Of a DNA stretch of 64,000 nt, positions 7,616-15,801 are shown piece by piece. The position numbers and the translations under genes are program-made. The stretch is taken from positions 644,590-708,589 of the forward strand of contig NZ_FONV01000004.1 of the NCBI RefSeq assembly GCF_900113015.1. The letters are read 5' to 3'. The DNA is from Actinoplanes philippinensis (GTDB lineage: Bacteria > Actinomycetota > Actinomycetes > Mycobacteriales > Micromonosporaceae). How positions within the stretch are numbered: position 1 is the stretch's first letter; every line of letters begins with the position of its first letter. The notes under the pieces were generated by a model. The model saw only the letters and a list, made by a program, of their open reading frames with translations, did not search any database and was not told the origin of the DNA.

Positions 7616-9379
7616 TCAGTCATGGACGACGGTGAAAGGGTCGTCATGCCGACGCGGGGAGCCGGCTGTCGACAAGCCGACATCGGCGGCGTGGCGGGCC
7701 AGCGCCGCGTATCCGGGAACGGCCGCGAGCAGCTCCCGGTGGGTGCCGAGGCTCGGGTACGAGCCGTCGAGGAACAGGATCCGGCGGGCCCGCAGCGCCG
7801 AGCTGAACCGGTGCGCCACCACCACGAGCGTGCCGCCGCGCGCCGCGAAGGCCTGTTCGGCGCGGGCCTCGGCGGCCGGGTCCAGGTGGCAGGTCGCCTC
7901 GTCGAGCACGACGACGCCGGCGGGTGACAAGTGGACGCGGGTGAGCGCGATCAGCTGGCGCTCGCCTGCGGAGAGCTGGTGCCGGGGCGCGGTGAGCACG
8001 GCGTCCCAGCCGCCCAGCCGGCTCACCACCGGCGTGAGGCCGATCGCGGAGGCGGCGGCGGACAGGGCGTCGTCTCCGGCGTCCGGGCACAGGTACGCGA
8101 CGTTCTCCCGCAGCGTGCCGGCGAACACGTACGCCTCCTGCGGGATCAGCGCCACCCGGCGGCGGACGGCGGCCGGCGGCAGGTCGGTGACCGGGATCCC
8201 GCCGAGCAGCAGCCGCCCGCGGTCCGGCCGGAGCATGCCGCTGACCAGGCCGGCCAGTGTGGACTTGCCGATCCCGCTGGCGCCGACGATCGCCAGGTGC
8301 TCCCCTTCGGGCACGTCCAGATCAAGACCGTGCAGCACGGGTACGGCATGACGGCCGTACCCGAAGGTCAGGTCCTCGGCCCGCAGATCGAACCGCGGGC
8401 CGGCCGGCGTGGTCCCCCCGGCGGCCGGTTCCGGGGCCGTGCATGCCATGTCCAGCCGGCGCAGCACGGCCCGCATCCGCACCGACCACGAGCCCAGCGT
8501 GCCGATCAGCGCACGGACCGCGGGGGCGAGCGTGACCACCAGGTAGGTCAGCGCGCCCACCACCTCGCCCACGGTCGCCGCCCCGGCGCGCAGCAGCATC
8601 GGCGCGCACGCGGCCACCAGGACCACCGGCGCCTGCGTGCCGAGGACCAGCACCACGCTGCGGACCGCGTCGAGGTGGGCGAAGCGGCGGGTGGCGTACG
8701 CCTGACGGTCGATCCCGGCGCCCACCTCGCCCGCCACCCGGCCCGCCGCGCCGCACGCCCGGATGTCACGCACCGCGGCCAGCGCCGCCCCGGCCTCCAC
8801 GGCGACCGCCTCGTCGGCGGCCATCACCTCGTCCTGCCTGCGGGCCAGCGGCCGCAGCAGCGCGCCGTAGACCAGCCACGCCGTCAGCAGCGGCGCCCCG
8901 GCGAGCCCGGCGATCGCCGGCGCCAGGGCGAGCAGCCCGGCCGTCGCGGCGACCAGCGCGGTCAGCACCTGGCGCAGCGTGCGCAGCAGGGTGCCGGCCA
9001 GCGTGCGTACCGTCTCCACCTGCCGGCCGACCTGCGCCACCGCGGCCAGGTCCGGCCGCGTCCCGGCCACCGCGCGGCGCACTGCTGCGTCGACGACGGC
9101 CCGGACCAGCGCGTCCCGCATCGGCTCCACGGCGGCCGACAGCCACGGGTAGGTGCGGGCCACCGCGACCGCGCGTACCCCGGCCGCCACGCCGAGCAGC
9201 GCCAGCCAGGCCAGGCCGGTGACCGGGTCCTGACGCAGGAAGCCGCGGTCCAGCGCGGTCGCCACCAGCAGCCCGCCGGTGAGCGCCGGCAGCGCCTCGA
9301 CGGCCGACCAGAGCGCCAGCCGGACGAACGGCCGCGGACCGGGCAGCGCCTGCCGCAGCAGCGGCCAGCCGGCGATCAC
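7616..9379 (-). CDS. ABC exporter half-transporter with complete ATPase site (lanthipeptide unit)
   Basis: The 587-residue protein has an N-terminal six-helix exporter domain (about 1-310) and a C-terminal ATPase. The ATPase is canonical: Walker A GASGIGKST, Q-loop PQEAYVF, signature LSAGERQ, Walker B VVVLDEAT with the catalytic Glu, and the switch His in VVAHR. The GTG start at 9379 overlaps the TGA of the preceding exporter gene (GTGA), so the two are coupled in a 1:1 manner and probably form a heterodimer. No N-terminal C39 peptidase is present, so leader removal must come from elsewhere. Much longer frames exist upstream but overlap the first exporter gene. Confidence 0.9.
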   Translation of the reverse strand: MIAGWPLLRQALPGPRPFVRLALWSAVEALPALTGGLLVATALDRGFLRQDPVTGLAWLALLGVAAGVRAVAVARTYPWLSAAVEPMRDALVRAVVDAAVRRAVAGTRPDLAAVAQVGRQVETVRTLAGTLLRTLRQVLTALVAATAGLLALAPAIAGLAGAPLLTAWLVYGALLRPLARRQDEVMAADEAVAVEAGAALAAVRDIRACGAAGRVAGEVGAGIDRQAYATRRFAHLDAVRSVVLVLGTQAPVVLVAACAPMLLRAGAATVGEVVGALTYLVVTLAPAVRALIGTLGSWSVRMRAVLRRLDMACTAPEPAAGGTTPAGPRFDLRAEDLTFGYGRHAVPVLHGLDLDVPEGEHLAIVGASGIGKSTLAGLVSGMLRPDRGRLLLGGIPVTDLPPAAVRRRVALIPQEAYVFAGTLRENVAYLCPDAGDDALSAAASAIGLTPVVSRLGGWDAVLTAPRHQLSAGERQLIALTRVHLSPAGVVVLDEATCHLDPAAEARAEQAFAARGGTLVVVAHRFSSALRARRILFLDGSYPSLGTHRELLAAVPGYAALARHAADVGLSTAGSPRRHDDPFTVVHD

Positions 9380-11079
9380 CGCGGTGCTCCGGCGCCGGCG
9401 GTGAAGACCGCCCGGTACTCCGGGTCGTGCCACAGGTCCCGGTGCGGCGCGACGGCGCGGATCCGGCCGTCGTCGAGCCAGGCGACCAGGTCGGCGCGGG
9501 CGGCGGTGCCGGCCCGACGGGTGACCACGACCCGGCTGCGGCCACCGGCCGGGCCGGTGAGCGCCCCGGCGATCTGCGACTCGGTCACGGCGTCCACCCC
9601 GGAGGTGGCGTCGTCCAGGATCAGCAGGCGGGCCTGCTGGGCGAACGCCCGGGCGAGCCCGAGGCGCTGCGCCTCCCCTCCGGAGAGGGCGAGATCGGCC
9701 ACCGGGGTGGCGTAGCCGTCGGGCAGGCGTTCGACGAAACCGTCGATGCGGGCGTACGCCGCGGCGCGCCGCACGTCGGCGGAGGTGGCGGCCGGGCGCC
9801 CGAAGGAGATGGCGGTGCCGATCGTGCCGCCGCACAGCCGCGGGCTCGCGAACGCGTAGGCGACGGCCGGGGGCGCGGGCCGGTTTCCGTCGAGCAGCAC
9901 GGTTCCCCGGTCGGGGGCGAGCAGACCCCCGAGGGTGTACGCCAGAGTCGTCTTGCCCGCGCCGGTGCGCCCCACGAGCGCGACGGTCGAGCCGGCCGGC
10001 ACGTCCAGGTCGACGTCGCGCAGGATCGGGGCGTCGTCGTCGCCGAGCACTGTCACGCCGCGTGCGCGTACCGCACCGGGCCCGGGCGGCGGCGGTTCCG
10101 GCGGCGCCGGTGCGGTCACGGCCGGCCGGGCCAGCACCTCGGCGACCCGGCGGGCGGCGCTGCGGGCGTACCCGATGCCCTGGAACGCCTCGATCTGCGC
10201 CACCATCCCGAGCGCGACGGTGACGTACGCCGCCGCCGCGAAGAACTGCCCGGCGGTGATCCGCCCGCCGGCCACCCCGAACCCGGCGACCGCCAGCACG
10301 ACGACCTCGATCACCGCGATGAACAGGGTGGTCTGCCAGCCGACCCGGCGCTGCGCGGCCCACGAGCCCTCCCCGGCCGCGCGCAGCGCCGGCAGCGGCG
10401 CGAGCACCCGCTCCACCTCGCGGCCCAGCGTCCCGGCGGCGCGGATGGTGCGGGCGCCGGCCAGCGCGTCACCGAGCCGGCCGGCGATCTCGGCCTGGTG
10501 GGCCTGGTAGTCGGTGAACAGCGCCGACGTGTCGGTGATGAACCGGCGCAGCAGGATCGCCGCGACCGGCGCCGCGAGCAGGAACGCCGCCGCGCACCGC
10601 CAGTCGACCAGGCACAGCGCGACGAGCCCGCCGATCGAGGTGAGCGCGCCGATCACCGAGCCGGTCGCCGCGGTCACCACCGGCGGGGTCCCGGCGGCGC
10701 TCACCACGAGGCGGCTGGTCAGGTCACCGGTCCCGAACCGCCACGAGCCTCGCACGCCCAGCGTGAGCGCGTGGTCCAGCAGACGCCGGCGCAACACCCG
10801 GGTGCCGCGCGCGGTGCAGGCCGCCTCGGCGACGGTGTTCACCGTTCCGGCGACCGCGCCGGCGGCCAGGCAGCCCAGCAGGGCGGGCACCGCGGCGGAG
10901 CCGGTCCGGCCGAGAGCGGCGTCCACCGCCGCGGCCAGCAGATACGGGGTGAGCAGCGCCAGCACGGCGGCGGTCAGCTGGGCCAGGATGAGGGCGGCCG
11001 CCCAGCCGGCCATGTCGCGGGTGCAGCGCAGCAGCAGCCGGTCGCCCTCGCGGGCCCAGCGGGCGGGTTCCCGGGTCAT
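9376..11079 (-). CDS. ABC exporter half-transporter with degenerate ATPase site (lanthipeptide unit)
   Basis: The 567-residue protein has an exporter membrane domain (about 1-310) followed by an ATPase domain. Walker A is GRTGAGKTT and the signature is LSGGEAQ. Walker B reads LLILDDAT, so the catalytic Glu is Asp, and the switch region reads VVVTRRAG, where the usual His is missing. This is the non-hydrolysing partner pattern of asymmetric ABC heterodimers, complementing the intact partner encoded immediately downstream. Start ATG 11079 follows AAGGAA. It lies 73 bases after the precursor peptide gene, beyond a strong hairpin. Its likely task is export of the modified peptide or immunity. Confidence 0.88.
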   Translation of the reverse strand: MTREPARWAREGDRLLLRCTRDMAGWAAALILAQLTAAVLALLTPYLLAAAVDAALGRTGSAAVPALLGCLAAGAVAGTVNTVAEAACTARGTRVLRRRLLDHALTLGVRGSWRFGTGDLTSRLVVSAAGTPPVVTAATGSVIGALTSIGGLVALCLVDWRCAAAFLLAAPVAAILLRRFITDTSALFTDYQAHQAEIAGRLGDALAGARTIRAAGTLGREVERVLAPLPALRAAGEGSWAAQRRVGWQTTLFIAVIEVVVLAVAGFGVAGGRITAGQFFAAAAYVTVALGMVAQIEAFQGIGYARSAARRVAEVLARPAVTAPAPPEPPPPGPGAVRARGVTVLGDDDAPILRDVDLDVPAGSTVALVGRTGAGKTTLAYTLGGLLAPDRGTVLLDGNRPAPPAVAYAFASPRLCGGTIGTAISFGRPAATSADVRRAAAYARIDGFVERLPDGYATPVADLALSGGEAQRLGLARAFAQQARLLILDDATSGVDAVTESQIAGALTGPAGGRSRVVVTRRAGTAARADLVAWLDDGRIRAVAPHRDLWHDPEYRAVFTAGAGAPR

Positions 11080-11109
11080 GTCCGTTCCTTCGGGTGGGCC
11101 CGGACGGAG

Positions 11110-11145
11110 GAACGGCCCTCCACCGGACGTCGGGGAGGGCCGTTC
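11110..11145 (-). terminator. Strong hairpin just after the precursor peptide gene
   Basis: A 12-bp perfect stem (arms 11110-11121 and 11134-11145, core AACGGCCCTCC with GGAGGGCCGTT) encloses a 12-base loop. It begins eight bases past the stop of the 31-codon peptide gene and before the exporter genes. Partial termination or 3'-end protection here would give more precursor than exporter, as in other peptide operons. Confidence 0.6.
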
Positions 11146-11152
11146 GCAACCG

Positions 11153-11248
11153 TCACAGGCAGTCGAACGTGGTGAGGTAGCTCCAGCAGGGGAACGCCTT
11201 CGCCGGCATGGAGTCCTCCATGGCCTGCAGGATCAGGATCTTGGCCAT
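11153..11248 (-). CDS. Class III lanthipeptide precursor peptide, 31 residues
   Basis: This short frame reads MAKILILQAMEDSMPAKA followed by FPCWSYLTTFDCL. Residues 4-8 (ILILQ) match the hydrophobic-LQ leader motif of class III precursors such as those of SapB and labyrinthopeptin, followed by acidic residues. The C-terminal part has Ser23-x2-Thr26-x3-Cys30, the S/T-x2-S/T-x3-C pattern that yields a labionin or lanthionine ring. Cys21, Trp22, Tyr24 and Thr27 are further sites. ATG 11248 is eight bases after AGGAGG, which is itself formed by the last two Arg codons of lanKC; a second ATG at 11254 overlaps the lanKC stop. It is a core gene of the unit that a normal length cut-off would miss. 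Confidence 0.85.
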   Translation of the reverse strand: MAKILILQAMEDSMPAKAFPCWSYLTTFDCL

Positions 11249-11253
11249 CGTCA

Positions 11254-13833
11254 TCACCTCCTCGGTGTGCTCAGTGGTGTGGTGGACCGCGGGTCGAGGT
11301 ACGGCAGGGGTGCGCCGGTGGACTCGAACGCGGAACTCAGGGCGAGCAGGACGCCCGCGGAGCCGGTGGCCATGTCCGCCGACAGCCGCAGCAGCTGCGT
11401 GCCGGGGAAGGCCAGGTGGCCGTGGTGGGTGCGGGCGTGCCAGGCGAGCCGGCGCACGTGGTCCCGCAGGATGTCCTCGTCGTCGGGGTGACGCAGGGCG
11501 GTCAGCGTGGTGATCAGGCTGGCGCGGCCCCGGAGCAGGCCGGGCTGGCGCAGCAGGACCACGCGGCAGCCGCGGCGTACCCCGTCGATCACCGCGGACA
11601 GTGCCGGGTCGCCGCGGTGCCGCAGGTAGCTCGCGGCCACCATGGCGATGCCGCCGCTGCCGGCGTCGAGGTTGAGCAGGTACCGGCCGCCCTCGACGAG
11701 CTGGAAGGTGCCGTTGGGCAGGTGTTCGCCGCGGGCGGCGTCGCGGTGCAGCGCCTGCCCGGCCCGGTCGAGGTAGGCGGGGTCGCCGGTCTCCTCGTAC
11801 CGGTGCAGGAAGAGCAGCGCCGCGCCGGTGGTGCCGCGCAGCAGCCCGCCCTGGGCCGGCGGCCGCAGCGGCCCGTCCCCGTCCAGCAGCCCGGTGAGGG
11901 CGGCGGTCGCCCGGTCGGCGCGGGCCCGCAGCGCCGGGTCACCGGTGAGCCGCGCGAAGCGCAGCAGGGTGAGGGCGATCCCGGCCTGTCCGTCGAGCAG
12001 GGCGGCGCCGGGCGCCTCGGCCTCCAGCGGGGCGGCGCGGTCGAGGATCTCCAGAGCCTCCGCGGTACGGCCGAGGTCGTGCAGGATCGAGGCCACCCCG
12101 TGCAGTCCCGTGTAGAGGCCGGGCCGGGGGCGGGCGGCCCGGCGGGACGCGTCGACCAGCCAGTCGACGTGCTCGCCGGGGATCGTCGCGCCGGCCCGGT
12201 GCAGGGCGTGCAGCACACCGGCCGCGCCGTGGGCCAGGCTCAGCCCGCCGTCGGCGAACTGTTGCGGGTCGCCGGGGAAGAGCCGGTCGGACCGGCCGGG
12301 GCTGGCGCACGCGAGGATGCCGGCCACCAGCGAGTCACGGATCGCCGGCCAGTCCGGCCGGTCGGCGGTGAGCAGGCGGCCCGCGGTGTCACGGGCCGTG
12401 CCCAGCGGCGGCGCGTCCTGGCGCAGCCGGCGCAACAGCCCGGCGCCGAAGCCGTCCGGCAGCGGGTAGAGCCGTTCCACCTCGTCCACCAGGGTGGCGA
12501 CCCGGTACGGCTCCACCTGCGGGTTCACGTCCAGGGGCAGCAGCAGCCACAGCCGGATCCGGTCGAGCAGGTGCCGGTCGGCGGCGGCGCCGGACAGATG
12601 CTCCGGCGGGGTGAAGCCGGGCGCGCCCAGCGGCAGGGGCCGCGGGTCGCCGAGGTCGGTGGCCAGCTCGAAGTCGACCAGCACCACCCGGCCGTCCGGG
12701 CGCAGCAGCACGTTGCCGGGGTGCAGGTCGCCGTAGCGCACACCACGCTCGTGCACGGCGGTCAGCGCGCGGTCGATCCGGTCCACCACGTCTAGCACCC
12801 AGGCGGTGTACTGCGCCACCGCGACCGGGTCGGGATCCGGCTGCACCAGCGGCTGCCGCTGCAGCATCGTGTCCAGCAGGGTGGCGCCCTCGACGTACTC
12901 CTCGACCAGGAAGTGGTGCTCCCACGCCTGGCGGTGCTCGACGAGCTCGGGCACACAGTCCAGGCCCTGCAGCCGTTGCAGCATGATGTGCTCGCGGCGC
13001 AGCCTCGTGACGGCGTCGTCGCCGTCACGGTCCAGGCCGGCGTGCGGACGGGCCTCCCGCAGGACGACCTGCCTGCCGGTACGGGTGTCGCGGGCCCGGT
13101 AGACGCCACCGCCGTTCGAGTAGTGCAGGGCGCCGCTCACCTCGTACGGGAAATCGCCGTCGGAGTCGCCGTCGCGCCACCGCTCGAAGTCGCCGCGCAG
13201 CACCTCGGGAACCTCCACCCAGGGCGGCAGGGTGAAGCTGGTGCCACGCCGGTCGGGCACCAGCGAGCCGTCGGGCGCCTGCACCGCGGGCACCCGCAGG
13301 CCGTCGGCGTCCACCACGGTCCGCTCGGCGAAACCGCCGTAGCGCACGAACACTCCGGAGTCGCCGTAGCGCAGGTCGCTGAGGATGTACGCGCCGGCGG
13401 TGCCGGTCAGCGCCGCCGACAGGGCGGGCAGCGTCCGGGCCAGGGCGGCCTCGTCCGGCGGGTAGACGGTCAGCAGCTTGCCACTGCCGGTGCGGTCGGC
13501 GTACTTGCTGTTGAGCAGGTGCGCGACCCGCCGGCTGCGCAGCAGTTTGAACGGGATCCGCGCGGTCAGGCAGTGGTCGGCGACGATGTCGCACACGCGG
13601 GCCGCGTCGTCCAGCCGCGCCGACACGTGGATCTTCCAGCCCTGGGCCGGCAACGTGACGTCCCGCGGCCGCAGCGACACCCACAGGCCGTGCTCGGTGC
13701 GGCGCCAGCCCTCCGGGGCGGGGCGGTCGGCGGCCGGGAAACGCTGCCCGGCGTCGGAGAACCGGTCCGGGTGCTCGAAGAAGTCGGGGTCGGCCAGGCA
13801 GTACGGCGCGAGCTGTTGCAGGTTGACCTTCAT
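11254..13833 (-). CDS. lanKC: Class III lanthipeptide synthetase LanKC
   Basis: The 859-residue protein has the usual class III order. A phosphoserine/threonine lyase-like part covers about 1-210, a Ser/Thr-kinase-like domain about 225-500, and a LanC-like cyclase domain about 540-850. The kinase part shows VVLREARPH, the catalytic YGDLHPGNVLL and VLVDFELA. The cyclase part has glycine-rich repeats (SLAHGAAGVLHAL, GLYTGLHGVASIL, GLLRGTTGAALLFL) but none of the Cys-Cys-His zinc ligands of classes I, II and IV, which is the mark of class III. It phosphorylates and eliminates Ser/Thr of the precursor and forms thioether or labionin rings. Start ATG 13833 follows GGAGG. Its final codons carry the ribosome site of the precursor gene. 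Confidence 0.95.
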   Translation of the reverse strand: MKVNLQQLAPYCLADPDFFEHPDRFSDAGQRFPAADRPAPEGWRRTEHGLWVSLRPRDVTLPAQGWKIHVSARLDDAARVCDIVADHCLTARIPFKLLRSRRVAHLLNSKYADRTGSGKLLTVYPPDEAALARTLPALSAALTGTAGAYILSDLRYGDSGVFVRYGGFAERTVVDADGLRVPAVQAPDGSLVPDRRGTSFTLPPWVEVPEVLRGDFERWRDGDSDGDFPYEVSGALHYSNGGGVYRARDTRTGRQVVLREARPHAGLDRDGDDAVTRLRREHIMLQRLQGLDCVPELVEHRQAWEHHFLVEEYVEGATLLDTMLQRQPLVQPDPDPVAVAQYTAWVLDVVDRIDRALTAVHERGVRYGDLHPGNVLLRPDGRVVLVDFELATDLGDPRPLPLGAPGFTPPEHLSGAAADRHLLDRIRLWLLLPLDVNPQVEPYRVATLVDEVERLYPLPDGFGAGLLRRLRQDAPPLGTARDTAGRLLTADRPDWPAIRDSLVAGILACASPGRSDRLFPGDPQQFADGGLSLAHGAAGVLHALHRAGATIPGEHVDWLVDASRRAARPRPGLYTGLHGVASILHDLGRTAEALEILDRAAPLEAEAPGAALLDGQAGIALTLLRFARLTGDPALRARADRATAALTGLLDGDGPLRPPAQGGLLRGTTGAALLFLHRYEETGDPAYLDRAGQALHRDAARGEHLPNGTFQLVEGGRYLLNLDAGSGGIAMVAASYLRHRGDPALSAVIDGVRRGCRVVLLRQPGLLRGRASLITTLTALRHPDDEDILRDHVRRLAWHARTHHGHLAFPGTQLLRLSADMATGSAGVLLALSSAFESTGAPLPYLDPRSTTPLSTPRR

Positions 13834-13872
13834 GACGGGGAAACCTCCGGTAGGCGGGCGTGATCCGGGCCG

Positions 13873-14883
13873 TCAGCGGTGGGCGGGCCGCCGGGCGATG
13901 CGGGCACGGTCGTCGTCGCTGCCGAACCGCAGGTCGATGCGGCGGGCGGCCTCGGCCCACTGCACGGCGGTGTGCGCCGGACCCAGCGCCGCCACCACGA
14001 ACGGGTCGCGCCAGCGGTCGACGGCACGCCGCCAGACCTGGTCCGGGTCGTCGGTGAGCAGGTTGCCGACGGTGCCCTCGTAGATCGACATGGCGCGTAC
14101 CGCGCCGTCCGGCTCGACCTGCACGACCGGGAAGTCGGCGGCGGACCGGACCCGCTCCGGGTGCATCTGCAGGACGCGGTTGTCGGTGGTGCCCACCCGG
14201 GCGGCGCCGGGTGTCGCGGCGCGCAGGCCGGCCACGAAATCCGGGTCGACCAGCCGTTCGCGCTGCTCCTCGGTGAGCAGCTCCCGCTCGGCGAAGTCGG
14301 CGCGGCTGGCGAGCCCGCTCGGCACCGCCGCGCCGAAGAAGATCGTCCGCAGGCGCGGGAAGCGTGCTCCGAGCAGCGCGCAGGCGTCCGTGATCTGGTC
14401 GAAGTTGCTGCGGACCACGGTGAAGTCCACGCCGTAGGGCACCCGGTCGCCGGCGGCCCGGTCGAGCAGGTCGAGCGCGTTCAGCGCCCGGTCGAACGAG
14501 CCCCGCCGCCCGCGGATCCGGTCGTGCACGTCGGCGGTCGCCCCGTCGAGGCTCACGCAGATCCGGTCGAAATTCGCGACGGCCTGCTGGGCCAGCGTCT
14601 CGTCAAGGGTCCAGCCGCTGGTGTAGAGCAGCCGTTCGACACCCGCCTCACCGAACCGGCGGGCCACCTCGAAGACGCCCTTGACCAGCAGCGGCTCACC
14701 GCCGGAGATGGTCACCGACCGGGGCTGGAAACGCAGCACCGCCTCGGTGAGCCGGAGCAGGCCGTCCGGGCCGAGCTGGCGCGCCGCCCGGCGGCCGGAC
14801 TCGGAGTAGCAGTGGAAGCAGCGCAGCGGACACGCGTAGGTGATGTCCCAGATGACGTCCTTGGGTCCGGTCACGCTCTCCAT
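13873..14883 (-). CDS. Radical SAM enzyme of the lanthipeptide unit
   Basis: The 336-residue protein has the 4Fe-4S motif CPLRCFHC (CxxxCxxC) near residues 17-24, TISGGEPLL as the SAM-contacting GGEP, and the later strands VSLDGATADVHDRIRG and VPYGVDFTVVRSNF. The C-terminal region (VEPDGAVRAMSIYEGTVGNL) is shaped like the end of a SPASM/Twitch protein but carries no cysteine cluster, so only one cluster is expected. ATG 14883 follows GGAG at eight bases; the longer frame reaching 15030 lacks support. It is the first gene of the unit, 39 bases before lanKC. It probably installs an extra radical modification on the peptide; the chemistry is unknown. Confidence 0.9.
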   Translation of the reverse strand: MESVTGPKDVIWDITYACPLRCFHCYSESGRRAARQLGPDGLLRLTEAVLRFQPRSVTISGGEPLLVKGVFEVARRFGEAGVERLLYTSGWTLDETLAQQAVANFDRICVSLDGATADVHDRIRGRRGSFDRALNALDLLDRAAGDRVPYGVDFTVVRSNFDQITDACALLGARFPRLRTIFFGAAVPSGLASRADFAERELLTEEQRERLVDPDFVAGLRAATPGAARVGTTDNRVLQMHPERVRSAADFPVVQVEPDGAVRAMSIYEGTVGNLLTDDPDQVWRRAVDRWRDPFVVAALGPAHTAVQWAEAARRIDLRFGSDDDRARIARRPAHR

Positions 14884-14973
14884 GGCCTCGGCTCCGCTTC
14901 GCTCGGTCGTGCTGTCCGACACCGAGAATGCTGCCGAAACGACGAGCGCTTTCCGTCCGGCCACGAGGTGATT

Positions 14974-14990
14974 TCCCGGGTAGCCCGGGA
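14974..14990. promoter_or_regulatory. Inverted repeat in the divergent promoter region of the lanthipeptide unit
   Basis: TCCCGGG-TAG-CCCGGGA is a perfect 7-bp inverted repeat with a 3-base spacer, 91 bases upstream of the radical SAM start and 80 bases upstream of the rightward DUF309 gene. It is a candidate operator, perhaps for the unit's own response regulator. No convincing -10/-35 pair could be fixed nearby. Confidence 0.45.
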
Positions 14991-15069
14991 CGGGGACGCG
15001 GAGCCCGCGCATCCGCCGGGAGGCGGACACGGAGCATCATGGAGGCGGTCCGGGTGGAAAGGTGGACGG

Positions 15070-15801
15070 ATGAGCGTGGAGGACACCGCCGTGGCTCGGC
15101 TACGGCGCTGGCAGGATTCCGGCGGCCGGTGGCGGGTGCTGGCCCGCGGTGGCGGCACCCTGGTGATCGCGCTGCTCACCTGCGACAGCGGCGAGGAGGT
15201 CGACCGGCTGTCGGCCGGCGATCAGGCCCTGCTGGACTTCGTCGGCGACCGGGACGGCAGTGATGACGACCCGGCGCCGTCCGTCGTGGTCCGTGACCGT
15301 GACGCCGCCGGGAAACCGCGCAACTCCCGGCCACGGGACGCTCTCGGCCGCCCTCTGCCGCCCGGCGCGCCCGGTGTGCCGACCATGCCGGACGATCTCG
15401 ACCTGCCGCCCGCCGACGCGCTCCGGCTGGCACAGCGGCTGCTCGACGACGGTCTGCCGTTCCACGCCCACGAAGTGCTCGAAGCCGCGTGGAAGGCCGC
15501 CCCCGCCGACGAACGCGAACTGTGGCGCGGCCTCGCCCAGCTCGCCGTCGGGCTCACCCACGCCCGGCGGGGCAACCTGACCGGCGCGGCCCGCCTGCTC
15601 CTGCGCGCCGCGGAGCGGACCGGCGGGTATGCCGGCGGCGCGCCGCACCAGATCGCGGCCTCCGGGCTGAGCGACTGGGCACGGACGACAGCGGCACACC
15701 TGGAACGATCCGGGCGCGCCGGCGAGGCGCCGATGCCCCGGCTCACCACCGTCACCTCAGAGCGACGAACTTCAGTCCCTGGGCCTGCAACGCCGGGATG
15801 A
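15070..15801 (+). CDS. DUF309 protein with an extra N-terminal domain
   Basis: The protein has 243 residues. The C-terminal half (about 95-220) is a DUF309 helical domain with the motif PFHAHEVLEAAWK and LAQLAVGLTHARRGN. It is preceded by RDRDAAGKPRNSRPRDALGRPLPPG, which I associate with the N-terminus of actinobacterial DUF309 proteins. Residues 1-65 are an additional small domain (LRRWQDSGGRWRVLAR, CDSGEEVDRL) that I recall as a separate short protein in streptomycetes. Thus this looks like a fusion of two neighbours. Function is unknown. Its last 50 bases overlap the convergent deacetylase gene. Confidence 0.75.
   Translation: MSVEDTAVARLRRWQDSGGRWRVLARGGGTLVIALLTCDSGEEVDRLSAGDQALLDFVGDRDGSDDDPAPSVVVRDRDAAGKPRNSRPRDALGRPLPPGAPGVPTMPDDLDLPPADALRLAQRLLDDGLPFHAHEVLEAAWKAAPADERELWRGLAQLAVGLTHARRGNLTGAARLLLRAAERTGGYAGGAPHQIAASGLSDWARTTAAHLERSGRAGEAPMPRLTTVTSERRTSVPGPATPG

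Noticed and set aside
9380..10363. N-terminal extension of the second ABC exporter gene
   Set aside because: It overlaps the first exporter gene fully and has no membrane or family sequence; GTG 9379 with GTGA overlap is the better start.
14884..15030. N-terminal extension of the radical SAM protein
   Set aside because: It has no ribosome site and no similarity to radical SAM N-termini; ATG 14883 has GGAG at correct spacing.
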